The position numbers and the translations under genes are program-made. From Terriglobia bacterium (lineage in GTDB: Bacteria > Acidobacteriota > UBA6911): 64,000 nucleotides of DNA. This document shows positions 1 to 10,515 of the stretch, in pieces (positions within the stretch are counted from its first letter, which is position 1; every line of letters starts with the position of its first letter). A model generated the notes under the pieces. The model searched no databases, was not told the origin of the DNA, and saw nothing but the letters and a program-made list of their open reading frames with translations. Location: positions 17,872-81,871 of the forward strand of contig JAIQGI010000051.1 of the NCBI GenBank assembly GCA_020072565.1. The letters run 5' to 3'.

Positions 1-417
1 CACCATTACCGACTTGTAGACGCCTTGAGGGTCATCCGTCAAATCCAGGTTCTGGTTGAGGTCGAGGTAGAGAGTGCGACTGGTGAAATTGACGGCGAAG
101 CCTATAAAGTCGTTTTGACCGGGACCGATCTTGAGCGCCCGGCGTATGACCTTGTCGTTTCCCCCGAAATTGGGCTCCCTGCGGAATTTCACCTCTTGTT
201 TGCTGAGCTCGATCCTGGTGGCCAAGGAGCTTTTTTCCGCGTACTTGAGCGAAACTGAAAGCGGCGCGCTTTTTGCCGCCGTTTGAGACCGGACCGGAGC
301 CTGAAACAGGCCCGCACCCAATCCCGGCATCAACAGCAGGACACAACCCGGGACCAGGGCTGAACGATGAAGCTTGCGCAGACGACCGGGCCGAACCTTT
401 GCAGTTCTGAAGTTCAT
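1..417 (-). CDS. Exported protein of unknown function, N-terminal 139 residues
   Basis: The minus strand reads open from ATG at 417 to the left edge without a stop, so the 5' end is complete and the 3' end lies outside the window. A purine-rich AAGGGGGG sits about eight bases before the ATG, a reasonable ribosome site. Residues 1-45 carry a basic start, then a hydrophobic stretch (LVPGCVLLLMPGLGAGLF), as in an export signal. The rest is soluble, with a segment LYLDLNQNLDLTDDP that resembles the Asp/Asn-rich 'stored value' motif seen in several uncharacterised exported acidobacterial proteins. No enzyme family was recognised. Function unknown. Confidence 0.6.
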   Translation of the reverse strand, partial: MNFRTAKVRPGRLRKLHRSALVPGCVLLLMPGLGAGLFQAPVRSQTAAKSAPLSVSLKYAEKSSLATRIELSKQEVKFRREPNFGGNDKVIRRALKIGPGQNDFIGFAVNFTSRTLYLDLNQNLDLTDDPQGVYKSVMV

Positions 418-569
418 GGTCGCAACCCCCCTTATAGGGTTTTACGTGCAGTGCCGCTCGATCTTTCCAATATTTTAAGCGGCAACCCTATGGAATCCAA
501 GGCGAACCGGAAAATTGGCGTCGGCCGGCGTTCTTCGGCGTCCAAAAATAGAATTTGGATCAGACTCAC

Positions 570-605
570 GCGGATCAACGCAGATGCCGATCCGCGTTGA
601 TCCGC
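570..605. repeat. Intergenic inverted repeat (GCGGATCAACGC arms)
   Basis: Perfect 12-bp arms GCGGATCAACGC (570-581) and GCGTTGATCCGC (594-605) around a 12-base centre. It sits between the 5' end of the left-edge gene and the 3' end of the symporter gene, so it could fold at the end of the symporter transcript, but no U-tract follows. It belongs to the wordy, self-complementary spacer sequence found between many genes here. Confidence 0.7.
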
Positions 606-654
606 GCAAATCCCACCTCCTGGCTTCGAGCTTTCGGCTGCCCGTCAGGCGGCA

Positions 655-2499
655 TTATCCTCTGAAGTACAGGTAGGCCCCGATGATGCAGGTCAGAACT
701 AACGCGGAAGCAGCCACCTCCTGCCAGCTCCAGCTTGCGCGGGTGCGTATGCGGTCTTCATGCGTGACGGTGCCGTAAGTAATGCTCTGTATCTTCACGT
801 AGTCCGGCTCGGCCGTCATATAACTCACCACGACCATGACGACCGCCGATACAATCGCAATCAGCACGCTGAAGTACTGGAAATAGATGTTGTTGATGAT
901 CCAGAGGAACGAGCCGGGCGTGTAGCCGTTTTCAAATCCCTTCAGGCCCAGCGTCACCGGCGTGTCCACCAGCATGCGGGACAGGCCCATCACAAAGCCC
1001 ACCACCATGGCCCACAGACATCCCTTGGCGTTGAGGCGCTTAAAGAAGACGCCGAAGAAGAACACCACGAAAATCGGCGGCGCCAGGTAACCTTGCACCG
1101 TTTGCAGATAGTTGTAGAGACCGGATGCGCCCTTGATGACGGGGATCCATGCGAGCGCGATCAGCACCATGATGCCGGTGGCGATGCGGCCCGTGCGCAC
1201 CAGGTCGTGTTGCGTGGCCTTGGGCTTCCACTTCTCATAGAGATCCACTGTGAATAGCGTGCTGCACGCGTTAAACACACCTGCCAGCGAGCCCATGAGC
1301 GCGGAAAGCAACCCCGCGACCACGATGCCGCGCAGGCCCGGCGGCAGGAGGTATTGCACCATCAAGGGAAACGCCCCCTGTGCCTCTCTCCTTACGATCT
1401 GGCCGTCTGCCCCGATCAGGATGTTGTGCAGCTCGGGAATTTTGCCGCTCTTCGCCAGCGCGAAACAGATCAGTCCCGGAATGATGAACAGGTAGACCGG
1501 AGACAGCTTGAGGAAGCCGGCGAAGATACTGCCGCGCCGCGCCACGGTCTCGTTGGGGGCGCCCAGGGCGCGCTGCACGATGTACTGGTCCGTGCACCAA
1601 TACCAGAGACCTATGATGGGCGCGCAGAACAACATGCCCAGCCACGGGTAGTGGCCGTTGAAGTACCAGGCCTGCTTCACGATGTTGCCGACCGTATCCT
1701 TTTCCAGCACCGGCGCCCACGTGCCCTGCACGCCCGGAGGGATCAGCGGTTTCCAGAGGTTGAACATGTCCGATCCGCACCAGTAGCGGAGCTCATTCCA
1801 ACCACCAAGCCTGTAAAGCCCATAAACCGTCAACAAGCCTGATCCCAGGATGAGGACCGTGACCTGCACGGCATCGTTATAAGCCACGGCACGCATGCCG
1901 CCGAGCATCGTGTAGAGGCCCGTCAGCACGATGACCAGCACGGACCCGATCCAGAAGCTGTCGATCTCATAACCTCCGATATTCAGGCGCATCTCCGGGA
2001 GTAGTGTGCCGAAAACCACCCCGCCCGCGAAGATCCCCACGGCGATCTTCGACACCACGAATGTGATGAGCGAGACCACGGAGAGGACGTAGCGGGAGCC
2101 GGAGGAAAAGCGCCTCTCGAGAAACTCCGGCATCGTGAACACGAGCGCGCGCGCATAAAAGGGAACGAACACCCACGCCAGCACCAGCAGGCACCAGGCA
2201 TGCAGCTCATAATGAGCCATCGCCACGCCATCCGTGGTTCCGGACCCGGCCAGGCCCACGACGTGTTCGGACCCGATGTTGGAGGCGAAAATGGAGGCGC
2301 CGATGATCCACCAGCCGAGGTTGCGGCCGGCGAGGAAGTAGTCGGCCGCGGTGTCTTTGCTTTTGCGGACGACCCACCATGCGACGCACAGCAAAACCGT
2401 GAAGTAGAGCGCAATCATCACCCAGTCGATGCTCGTGATGTGCGACTTGAAGGGAGTAACCTGGAGCGAAAGAAAGAATGTGGGGGACAAAATCTTCAT
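655..2499 (-). CDS. SGLT-type sodium/solute symporter (SSS family)
   Basis: A 614-residue polytopic inner-membrane protein, likely a Na+-coupled importer of a sugar or related organic solute. The N-terminal third matches the SGLT pattern closely: DYFLAGRNLGWWIIGASIFASN, split here as AGRNLGWWIIGAS then IFASNIGSEH, followed by GLAGSG and a TMPEFLERRF motif after the fourth helix. About 14 hydrophobic segments are visible, the usual number for the SGLT branch. It is transcribed in the same direction as the GH127 gene ending 320 bp upstream and the S9 peptidase before that, so it may import what those exported enzymes release. The substrate cannot be deduced; homology supports sugars over amino acids because of the vSGLT-like N-terminus. 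Confidence 0.93.
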   Translation of the reverse strand: MKILSPTFFLSLQVTPFKSHITSIDWVMIALYFTVLLCVAWWVVRKSKDTAADYFLAGRNLGWWIIGASIFASNIGSEHVVGLAGSGTTDGVAMAHYELHAWCLLVLAWVFVPFYARALVFTMPEFLERRFSSGSRYVLSVVSLITFVVSKIAVGIFAGGVVFGTLLPEMRLNIGGYEIDSFWIGSVLVIVLTGLYTMLGGMRAVAYNDAVQVTVLILGSGLLTVYGLYRLGGWNELRYWCGSDMFNLWKPLIPPGVQGTWAPVLEKDTVGNIVKQAWYFNGHYPWLGMLFCAPIIGLWYWCTDQYIVQRALGAPNETVARRGSIFAGFLKLSPVYLFIIPGLICFALAKSGKIPELHNILIGADGQIVRREAQGAFPLMVQYLLPPGLRGIVVAGLLSALMGSLAGVFNACSTLFTVDLYEKWKPKATQHDLVRTGRIATGIMVLIALAWIPVIKGASGLYNYLQTVQGYLAPPIFVVFFFGVFFKRLNAKGCLWAMVVGFVMGLSRMLVDTPVTLGLKGFENGYTPGSFLWIINNIYFQYFSVLIAIVSAVVMVVVSYMTAEPDYVKIQSITYGTVTHEDRIRTRASWSWQEVAASALVLTCIIGAYLYFRG

Positions 2500-2819
2500 A
2501 GCGTTGCCCGTCTCTCAGCAGTCATTCGTTCGATGAAGTTTTTCGGTTTATCCAGCCGGTTCCAGTGACGCGACACCGGAATCCCCGGCGGATGCTGCGT
2601 ATCATACCCTAGAGTTAGTAAACATACTTTAAGAATCACGGGCCGGGTGGAGATTTGTTTTTCACGCATCCGGATGCGGATGCAAATTACTTGATCCTCA
2701 TCAGTTTGACGCAGAGGATGCCGTGCATCCCCGGCCTCAATCCCGAACTATCCGCGCTCTCAGCGTGGGGCTTTTGCTTTTCATTTATATTTTCGAGACC
2801 GAAAAACAAGTCCGGGCAG
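2500..2819. other. Intergenic gap, no gene seen
   Basis: 320 bp between the stop of the GH127 gene and the start of the symporter gene, both on the minus strand. It holds a short CGCATCCGGATGCG self-complementary run near 2666-2680 and an AT-richer stretch near 2605-2635 that could carry a promoter for the symporter. No convincing ORF or RNA gene was found. Confidence 0.5.
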
Positions 2820-5264
2820 TTATCGGTTCACCCGCCACTCGATGATGCCGCATTCGTACCAGGTCAAATCCTGCGTCAGATAATTGCCGTCCGGCGGGCC
2901 GAGGGCTCCCTTCTTGTAAAGCTTTCCCTGGAGCTGGATCTCGAGGCGCAGGCTGGAGGTTGTCACCGGCTGAAAGGCCGCCTTGTTGAAGACATCTTTG
3001 GCAACCGGATAGGGGCCTGATGCGCTTACGGGCTTCCAGGTGTCCCCGTCCTTATACAGCAAGCGCCAGCTTTGCGGCAGCACGCAGACCTGCTTGTCGT
3101 CCTTCCAGTAGACCTCGACGGATGAGACTTTGGCCGGTTCTGCAAAGTCGTACTGGACCCAGGCGCGATCGCCCGATTGGGGGTGCAGCCTCAGGAACGG
3201 CGCCGACCCGTCCTCAGAATTCACCGGTTCGAGTTGATCGTATATGGCGCTGATGGCGCCGCTCCCATCCTGGGAACTCGGGTAGAATCGCCGTTCGATC
3301 GTCGGCGGCTTATTCCCCGGGTAGTTCTCGGCAACGGTGCCGTTGCCGCACGAAGAGGTTGCGCGGCTGGTAGAGGCGATGGTCGGCTCCGGCGCGATCC
3401 CGGCCTTCGACCGGTCGCGCGCAAGCCAGACAGACATTTCGCCCTGACTCCGGTTGCCGAAAGCGTAATACGGCACCGCCGTGAAATTCTGGGTTTGCAT
3501 GACGATGGAAGTACGATCCACACCTCGGCGCAACGCGATCGCCTTCCCTGTGATCATGCCGATGCCCCCAAGCAGGTTCTGCCGGTAAGCGAATTCGAGG
3601 CCGGCGTTCTCTGGCAGCAGCAGGTTGAAAACGCCGCCGGGGTTGTCGGTTTGCTCGGCGCAGAAAACCAGCGGGCCACGCTCGAGCGCCACCATGCCAC
3701 GATCATCTGCAACCTGGTCCGAGGCCACCACTCTGCGCACCGGCATGGGGAGATTGAGCTCGATTGTATCGCCGGCCTTCCATTCCCGTTCGATCCGTGC
3801 GTAGCCCTTCTCCACCTCGTACGATGCTGTGGCGCCGTTGATCGTCATCGATATTTTCTGTTCAGGAGCAGGCAGGTATCGATACAGCAGACCAGGCATC
3901 GGCTGATTTCGGGCCCAGCCTGGAATGCGGACGAAGACGGCGAATTTCTGTGGCTTCTGCGGATTGATGATCAGCCTGGTGGCTCCATCCCATGGGTAAC
4001 GGGTTACTTGTGCCACGGTCAGGGGCACGCCGCCCAGTTTGACCTCAGCCTTGCTGCCGACAAACAGATTTATGTACAGGCTCTGATCACCTTGGGCGTA
4101 AATCAGGCCCCCCAATTGGGGCAAGAGGCGGGCGAGATTGGGGGGGCAGCAGTTCGGCCCGAACCAGCGCTGCCTGGCGAAACCGCCGTATGTTCTCAGC
4201 GGCGCCTGATACAGATAGGTATCGCCGCTCAGCGACACGCCCACGAGGAACGCATTGTAGAGCGTGCGTTCCAGGACGTCGATGAACTTGGCATCCTGGC
4301 GTAGCAGAAAGAGCTTCTGGTTCCACAAAGTATTGCCGTAGGCGGCGCAGATCTCATTCCAGGCGCTGAGATTGGGCAGGTCGTAATCGTCGCCGAAATC
4401 CTCTTCATCCCGATAGCTGCCGACGCCGCCCGTGAGATAGGTCCTTTTTGATACCGCGTCTTCCCAGATGCGCTCGTCCGCCCGGGCATATTCGGAATCG
4501 CCTGTCAGTGCCGCAATGTCGGTTAACGGCATATAGAGGTACGTGGCTCGCACGGCATGGCCGATCGCCCGGGTTTGAACTTTCACCGGCTGGTGATCCT
4601 GAGCATAAGGTCCGTATAAGCCGGGCCGGTCCGCAGGATCGCCGCGCGCATCGAGGAAGAACCGGGCCAAGTTCAGATACTTCGTGCTTCCGGTGCAGCG
4701 ATAGAGGCGGATGAGACCGATCTTGATCCCCTCGTGATTCGCAATGTCATGCCGCCTGCCGGGCCCAAAGACCGAATCCAGGTCATCGGCGATCTCTATT
4801 GCCACGTCCAGCAGCTTACGGCTTCCCGTGGCCTCGAAGTAAGCGACCGAAGTTTCCAGGAAGTTACCGGCCCAGAGCCCGTCGCCGTCTCCCTCAGTGG
4901 ACCACTTGTGCTTCCGGCTGCGAATCTCGGCGATGATTCTGTCGAGCGTTCCATCGACGCGCTTCCTCAGCGCAGCATCCGGATTCCTGGCGAGAACATA
5001 GCAGGCTGCTTCGATGAGTCGTAGATCGGGGCTGCGGCCCGTCTTGTCATATCGGTCCAACAAGCCAGGGATCGAGACCGTGCGATTGCTTTCCAGACGC
5101 GGAGTCCAGAATGCGTCCGTGATCTGCACGTCCTTGTACGAAACCGGCGAGATCCGGTAATCGGGCTTGCGTTGTGAAGTCTGCGGATAAGCGGAGAACG
5201 AAAAAGCGATTGCTGCGATTCCGGCGATTTTGAGCCACCAATATCTCATGGATAGTTTCACCAT
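2820..5264 (-). CDS. Exported GH127-type glycosidase with C-terminal discoidin-like module
   Basis: An 814-residue exported protein of the GH127/DUF1680 group, whose characterised members are beta-L-arabinofuranosidases and an aceric-acid hydrolase acting on rhamnogalacturonan II. An N-terminal hydrophobic signal is followed by the alpha-barrel. Visible family motifs are HAVRATYLY near 236, TGGVGS near 278 with Glu287/288 behind it (likely acid/base), ExC at 304-306, and the Cys-Cys pair at 372-373, which in the family supplies the nucleophile and zinc ligands. Residues 692-814 form a beta-rich discoidin-like module (WVQYDF, LPQSWRLLYKDG, EWRV) that may bind carbohydrate. The start could also be the in-frame ATG at 5249. 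Downstream of an S9 peptidase gene by 95 bp, likely co-transcribed. Exact linkage specificity is unknown. Confidence 0.88.
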   Translation of the reverse strand: MVKLSMRYWWLKIAGIAAIAFSFSAYPQTSQRKPDYRISPVSYKDVQITDAFWTPRLESNRTVSIPGLLDRYDKTGRSPDLRLIEAACYVLARNPDAALRKRVDGTLDRIIAEIRSRKHKWSTEGDGDGLWAGNFLETSVAYFEATGSRKLLDVAIEIADDLDSVFGPGRRHDIANHEGIKIGLIRLYRCTGSTKYLNLARFFLDARGDPADRPGLYGPYAQDHQPVKVQTRAIGHAVRATYLYMPLTDIAALTGDSEYARADERIWEDAVSKRTYLTGGVGSYRDEEDFGDDYDLPNLSAWNEICAAYGNTLWNQKLFLLRQDAKFIDVLERTLYNAFLVGVSLSGDTYLYQAPLRTYGGFARQRWFGPNCCPPNLARLLPQLGGLIYAQGDQSLYINLFVGSKAEVKLGGVPLTVAQVTRYPWDGATRLIINPQKPQKFAVFVRIPGWARNQPMPGLLYRYLPAPEQKISMTINGATASYEVEKGYARIEREWKAGDTIELNLPMPVRRVVASDQVADDRGMVALERGPLVFCAEQTDNPGGVFNLLLPENAGLEFAYRQNLLGGIGMITGKAIALRRGVDRTSIVMQTQNFTAVPYYAFGNRSQGEMSVWLARDRSKAGIAPEPTIASTSRATSSCGNGTVAENYPGNKPPTIERRFYPSSQDGSGAISAIYDQLEPVNSEDGSAPFLRLHPQSGDRAWVQYDFAEPAKVSSVEVYWKDDKQVCVLPQSWRLLYKDGDTWKPVSASGPYPVAKDVFNKAAFQPVTTSSLRLEIQLQGKLYKKGALGPPDGNYLTQDLTWYECGIIEWRVNR

Positions 5265-5359
5265 TCATTTGAGCCATCGAGTCCTGGAGTCTTCGCGGCA
5301 CCTTTACCTCTAAGACTCGAAGACTTCAAGGCTCAAAGGCACTGGCTATTTTCACTGCT

Positions 5360-7546
5360 TCACTTTCCTGGCGGCGGAGCCTGCTTGAGAACCAGGTTCT
5401 CTATGAAGAACTCCATCATGCGAGCCGGATTGACGCCGGTATGGCCCAAATCCGGTCCGACCTGCACTTCGAAATTTTTCCCGGCCTTCTGCAACGCCTG
5501 GATAAGCTGCAGCGAGTTCGACGGATGCACGTTGTTATCGGCGGTGCCGTAGTAGAGAAGCAGCCTGCCTTTCAGGTTGTTCACGTAGGTCATCACGGCT
5601 GCCGCGTCATAGCCCGACCGGTTTTCTGAGACCAATCCCTGGTAGCGCTCACCGTAGACATCGTTGTAGTTGCGATAATCGGTTACCGGCGAACTGGAGC
5701 AGGCTGCCTGAAAGAGCTCGGGGAAACGCATCAATAACGTCGCAGCAGCGGTGCCGCCGTACGACGTGCCATAAACGCCGACACGGTTCTTATCCACGTA
5801 AGGCCTCTTCAAGAGTTCCTTCACCCCCTCGGCCTGGTCATCCATCTCGACGATGCCGAGGTGCCCATAGAAGGCGTCGATGAACCGCTTGCCCCGCCCG
5901 GCGGCGCTGCGGGCATCGAACGATGCCACCAGGAAACCGTATTCCGTGGTTGGGTTGGGAGTGGCAAAACTCTCGCTCGCGGCATTGGTCAGAGGGCCCC
6001 CATAGACGCTGACGAGCAGCGGGTATTTCTTGCCCGGGTCGAAATTCGATGGGAAGCTCAACATGCCGTGAAGGTCGGTCTGCCCGTCCGGCGCTTTGAA
6101 TTTGAAGAGTTCCACGCGCTTCAAGCCCAGCTGTTCGAAGCGGGTCATATCGCTTTTTGCCAGTTCCGCCACCACCTTGGCGTCGGAGTCCACCAGGCGG
6201 GTCACCGGGGGGACATCATGGGTTTGAGCCACATCGATGAGATACCTGCCGTCGGGAGAAAGGTCCACGCGATGATTGAAGGCGGGGTCGGTGAGGCGTT
6301 TATCTCCTCTGCCATCCAGCCCGACGCGGTGCAACTGCATCTTCATGTGATTGTCGCCATCGCGCGCCATGTAGTAGAGAAGCCCGGCTTCCTCGTCAAC
6401 GCGCACGATGCTGGAAATCTCGCATGGATGATTCGTGAGCGTCGCCAGCAGCTTGCCGCTGAGGTCATAAAGGTGGTAGTTCTTAAATCCGGTGCGCTCG
6501 GAGCTCCAGATGAAGCGATTCCCGTCGTTGAGGAAATAGACCGTCGGGACCCACTCCACCCAGCTCGGCAGCCATTCCTCGCGCACGATAACGCGGCATT
6601 TGCCAGTGTCCGGATTGGCGGCAGCAAATTCCACGGTGTTTTGTTTGCGATTCATGCGGTGAAAGAGCAGCTCTCTGCCGTCCGGCGACCAGTAAATGCG
6701 GTAGACATAGTACCCGACCGTCGAATCTTCAAACGGTTTGCCGTCGCGCACGTCGACCCGCACCGACCTCCTGGCGTCCAGATCGTAGATGTAAAGATTG
6801 ACAACCGGGCTGGTCACTCCTGCCTTCGGGTAAGGGTCGACCTCCAGCGCGTTGTACTGCGCCGTCTGTTTGAGCGGCACATAGTAATCGGGGACTTTGC
6901 TTTCGTCGAACCCGTAGTAGGCAAGCTTTCTGCCATCCTGCGACCAGAATATCCCCCCGGACATCCCCAGTTCTTCGCCGTAAATGATCGTCGCCACGCC
7001 GAAGCGAATGCGGGCTTTCTCGTTTCCGTCTGTGGTTATGGCCACGGCATTGCCGCCGTCAGGGTCGCTGATCCACAGATTCCCGTCACGCGAGAAGGCG
7101 TTGTGCCTGCCGTCGGGCGACAGTGCCGACGTCGTCTGCGAACGCACGATGCCGCCCCCGCCCATCTGCTGGCCGGCCCGAGCAAAGCTGGTTGCGCGGC
7201 CTTGGCTGCCGCCGCGGCCGCTCCCCACGCCGCCCCTGCCGCCCTGGGGTGGAGTCTGAGGCGGCGCCGCGGCGTCTTCCGTTGCCTTCCGGGCCGCGAT
7301 ATCGTAGTGATAGATTTTCCCGTTCCACTGATAATCGAACGACTTGCCGCCGTCCTTCCACGTCACCGACAGGGAGCCGAGCTTGACCGCATTTCGGATC
7401 TCCCCGCTCATCTTCTGGTATTGCGCGTAGCCGGGGTACTCTGGCAGGCGGTTCTGGGCTTTTGTCGGTCCCGCAATGATCCCGGACAGAATAATTGCAG
7501 CAACACACATGCTTGTCTTGCAGGCGGTTAAAGTTCGATCGGCCAC
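5360..7546 (-). CDS. Exported S9 peptidase, dipeptidyl peptidase IV type
   Basis: A 728-residue exported serine peptidase expected to remove dipeptides, often Xaa-Pro, from peptide N-termini in the periplasm. A signal peptide is followed by a DPP-IV beta-propeller with the paired-Glu element YGEELGMSGG, the feature that binds the substrate amino terminus in DPP-IV. The alpha/beta-hydrolase domain carries Ser595 in GTSYGG, Asp670 in YGTADNNVH and His702 in LGHTG. Residues near 95-135 are a Pro/Gly/Arg-rich insert (GGRGGVGSGRGGSQGR) absent from textbook members. The start is GTG at 7546, chosen because GGAGG lies about eight bases upstream. It is divergent from another S9 gene and heads a minus-strand set with GH127 and the symporter. 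Confidence 0.92.
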   Translation of the reverse strand: MADRTLTACKTSMCVAAIILSGIIAGPTKAQNRLPEYPGYAQYQKMSGEIRNAVKLGSLSVTWKDGGKSFDYQWNGKIYHYDIAARKATEDAAAPPQTPPQGGRGGVGSGRGGSQGRATSFARAGQQMGGGGIVRSQTTSALSPDGRHNAFSRDGNLWISDPDGGNAVAITTDGNEKARIRFGVATIIYGEELGMSGGIFWSQDGRKLAYYGFDESKVPDYYVPLKQTAQYNALEVDPYPKAGVTSPVVNLYIYDLDARRSVRVDVRDGKPFEDSTVGYYVYRIYWSPDGRELLFHRMNRKQNTVEFAAANPDTGKCRVIVREEWLPSWVEWVPTVYFLNDGNRFIWSSERTGFKNYHLYDLSGKLLATLTNHPCEISSIVRVDEEAGLLYYMARDGDNHMKMQLHRVGLDGRGDKRLTDPAFNHRVDLSPDGRYLIDVAQTHDVPPVTRLVDSDAKVVAELAKSDMTRFEQLGLKRVELFKFKAPDGQTDLHGMLSFPSNFDPGKKYPLLVSVYGGPLTNAASESFATPNPTTEYGFLVASFDARSAAGRGKRFIDAFYGHLGIVEMDDQAEGVKELLKRPYVDKNRVGVYGTSYGGTAAATLLMRFPELFQAACSSSPVTDYRNYNDVYGERYQGLVSENRSGYDAAAVMTYVNNLKGRLLLYYGTADNNVHPSNSLQLIQALQKAGKNFEVQVGPDLGHTGVNPARMMEFFIENLVLKQAPPPGK

Positions 7547-7942
7547 CGTCTGACCTCCATCTAAAGAAAGGCGTTTTCCACCTCTAAGCGTGAAAAAGCC
7601 CCGTCCGGATCGCCCGGAGTTCGGGGAAGTAGTGCCCTATGATACAGCAGCCAGGTTGGTTCGCAGGAGAAAGTTCGCACGCTTCTTTAATAATCCTCTT
7701 TTATTATCCTTGCTCCTGCACGCCGCTTGGGATAAAAAAGCCACAAATCGCCGCCTGGAACCTCTTGCATTTGCTCCAGGGGAGTTCGCAGGCGCATGAA
7801 AAGGGATTTGCTTAAAGGCAGCCTCGAAGAACACGAATGGCCACTTTCAAGAACTAATGATGTATTCAACCGACGTGGCGCGCGCACGATCAGCAAGCGA
7901 AGCCCCGCTGATGATCAACCTTTCGGTTACGCAGGAGGATAT
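7547..7942. other. Divergent intergenic region between two S9 peptidase genes
   Basis: 396 bp between the divergent starts at 7546 and 7943, expected to hold both promoters. An AT-rich patch at about 7680-7715 is the best place for one. Short ORFs on both strands here lack ribosome sites and family resemblance and are not called. Confidence 0.4.
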
Positions 7943-10455
7943 ATGAGATTCATGAATCGATTGTTGACCGCCCTATTCCTGATGGTCGCGGTTTTGGGTC
8001 TGGGTGTGCTTCTGCCGACAGCGGTCCAGGCGCAGGGGACCCAGGCTGATTATCAGCGGGCCCAAGACCTCGGCACCAAGTTTCGAGGATTGGTGGCTAA
8101 TGTCCCGGGTACTGCGAACTGGATCACCGGCAGCAACCATTTCTGGTACTACAAGTCGGTAAAGGGCGGCTATGAATTTGTTCTGGTAGATGCGGAGGCG
8201 GCGTCGAAGAAGCCGGCCTTCGATCATGTAAAACTCGCAGCGGCCATCAATCTGGCGTCGGGCGGCAAATACACGGCGCTAAATCTGCCGTTCGCGCCCC
8301 AGGCGGGCGGCCGTGGTGGTGGTGGAGGAGGAGGAGGCCGCGGGGCCGGTCCGGCGGCCGCGGCGGGGCACCCGCAGATAGTTCTTTGGCGGCGGACGAT
8401 GACCAGCTCGCCAATCCGATGGAAGTAGGCGGCGATCCGGTGGACGGTCTCGAGTACCTCGCGCCTCCCCTGCTGCAGGGCGGCGGTCAAGGCAGAGGTG
8501 CCGGCCAGGGCCAGGAGAGGTGCCGCCCCCGTACCCCGGCTGGAGCGCCAGGCCAGGGCCGTGGCGGTACCGGCACGGGCGGCCGCGGGGCTGCCGGCCC
8601 GGCCGCTGCCGGCCAGACGCCCACTGAACCTCAGCTGTGCGGCTCTTTCGACGGCAAATGGGATGCATTCATTCAGAACTTCAATGTGTACCTGCAGCCA
8701 TTGAGCCCCAGGGGGCCGGCGATTCCACTGAGCTTCGACGGTTCGGAAGGCAACTACTACACTTTTGATTCCATCGCCTGGTCGCCGGATTCCACGAAGC
8801 TGGTGGCGTACCAAACACGCCCGGGTTATGATCGCCGGATTCATTACATCGTATCATCGCCCGCGGACCAGCTTCAGCCGACAACCCGCACCTCCAACCT
8901 TTACCGCAAGCCGGGCGACGCGTTGGATATTGCCTCCCCGGCCCTTTTCGACGTGGCCAGCAAGAAGGAGACCGAGATCGATCCGGCCCTTTTCCCGAAT
9001 GCGTTCAGCCTCTCAAGGCCCGCGTGGTGGAAGGATGGTCGCGCCTTCACGTTCGAATACAATCAGCGCGGCCACCAGGTGTATCGCGTCATCGAAGTGG
9101 ACGCCCAAACCGGCAAGGCGCGCTCCCTCATCTCGGAAGAAAGCAAGACGTTCATATACTACAACAACCTGGGGTCGGGCCTCTCGGCCGGCAGGAAGTA
9201 CCGCCGCGACCTCAATGACGGCAAGGAGATCATCTGGGCTTCGGAACGCGACGGTTGGGAGCATCTGTATCTCTACGACGGCGTAACGGGCAAGGTGAAG
9301 AATCAGATCACCAAGGGTGAATGGGTAGTGCGCAACGTCGACCGAGTGGATGAAGCCAAACGGCAGATCTGGTTCGAGGCCGGCGGCATGAACCCCGGGC
9401 AGGACCCATATTTCACTCATTTTTACCGCATCAATTTTGACGGCACCGGCCTGGTCAAACTGACGGACGCCGACGGCAACCACTCGTTGACGCCCTGGCC
9501 CGACTGGACCCAGGGTGATCCCCGGTATTACATCGACACCTGGCAGCGGGTCGACCTGCCGCCGGTGTCGCAACTGCGTCGCGGCGAGGACCAGAAGGTG
9601 ATCATGGACCTGGAGAAGGCGGACGCTTCGGCGCTCCTCGCCGCAGGCTTCAAAATGCCCGAGGCCTTCGTGGCCAAGGGCCGCGACGGGAAGACCGACA
9701 TCTGGGGCGTCATTTTCCGGCCAACCAATTTCGATCCCGCGAAGAAATATCCCGTGGTCGAAAGCATCTATGCGGGACCCCAAGGCTCATTCGTTTCCAA
9801 GACCTGGAACGGTACGGGTCAGGCGATTGCGGAACTGGGATTCATCTGGGTGCAGATGGACGGCATGGGGACAAGCAACCGCTCGAAGGCATTCCACGAT
9901 GTCGCCTGGAAAAACCTGGGCGATGCCGGCTTCCCGGATCGCATCCTCTGGCACAAGGCGGTCGCCGCAAAATATCCCTGGTACGACATCACCCGAGTGG
10001 GCATTTACGGGACTTCCGCCGGCGGGCAGAATGCGATGGGAGCCATGGTGTTCCACCCGGAGTTTTACAAAGTCGCCGTCGCCAACAGCGGTTGTCACGA
10101 CAATCGCATGGACAAGATCTGGTGGAACGAGCAGTGGATGGGATGGCCGCTCGGCCCCGAGTATGTTGCGTCATCCAACATGGAAAACGCGGGCAAGCTG
10201 CAGGGGAGGCTGATGCTGATTGTTCCCGAGCTGGACACTAACGTGGATCCATCTTCCACCATGCAGGTCGTCAATGCCTTGCTTAGGGCCAACAAGCAGT
10301 TCGACATGCTCGTGGTGCCGAACTCCGACCACGGGGCCGGCAGCATCAGTTCTCATTTCCGCGATGACTTCCTCGTCCGCCACCTGCTGGGCGTCGAGCC
10401 GCCGAATTGGAACCAGTTGCCTCCGCCCCCGCCAGGGAGAGGCCCAGGCAACTAG
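7943..10455 (+). CDS. Exported S9 (prolyl oligopeptidase/DPP-IV-like) peptidase, frameshifted
   Basis: Two overlapping frames together encode one exported S9 peptidase of about 835 residues. Frame one starts at ATG 7943 after AGGAGG (7933-7938), with a clear signal peptide ([19 protein letters not shown]), and runs to a stop at 8428. The second frame is open across the overlap and continues to 10455 with the beta-propeller and hydrolase domain: Ser in GTSAGG, Asp in PELDTNVDP and His in NSDHGAG, correctly spaced. The frame changes by one base between about 8300 and 8420, inside a GGT/GGA/GCG-rich tract coding for Gly/Arg/Ala-rich sequence. Either a base was lost in the assembly or the gene is truly broken; the intact downstream triad favours the former. 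It lacks a clear paired-Glu DPP-IV element, so endo- or exopeptidase action is open. Confidence 0.85.
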
Positions 10456-10515
10456 TCGAACGCATTTAGGCCAGAGGGATATTCGGCCCCGATGTGAGAA
10501 CGGCTGCGAGGAAAA

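Noticed and set aside
5861..7531. 556-codon plus-strand frame
   Set aside because: It is antisense to the DPP-IV-type peptidase, whose catalytic triad and signal peptide are clear; the mirror has no family motif or ribosome site.
8325..8375. Programmed -1 frameshift in the S9 peptidase
   Set aside because: No XXXYYYZ slippery site followed by a defined structure; sequence error or a true lesion in a GC-rich tract is simpler.
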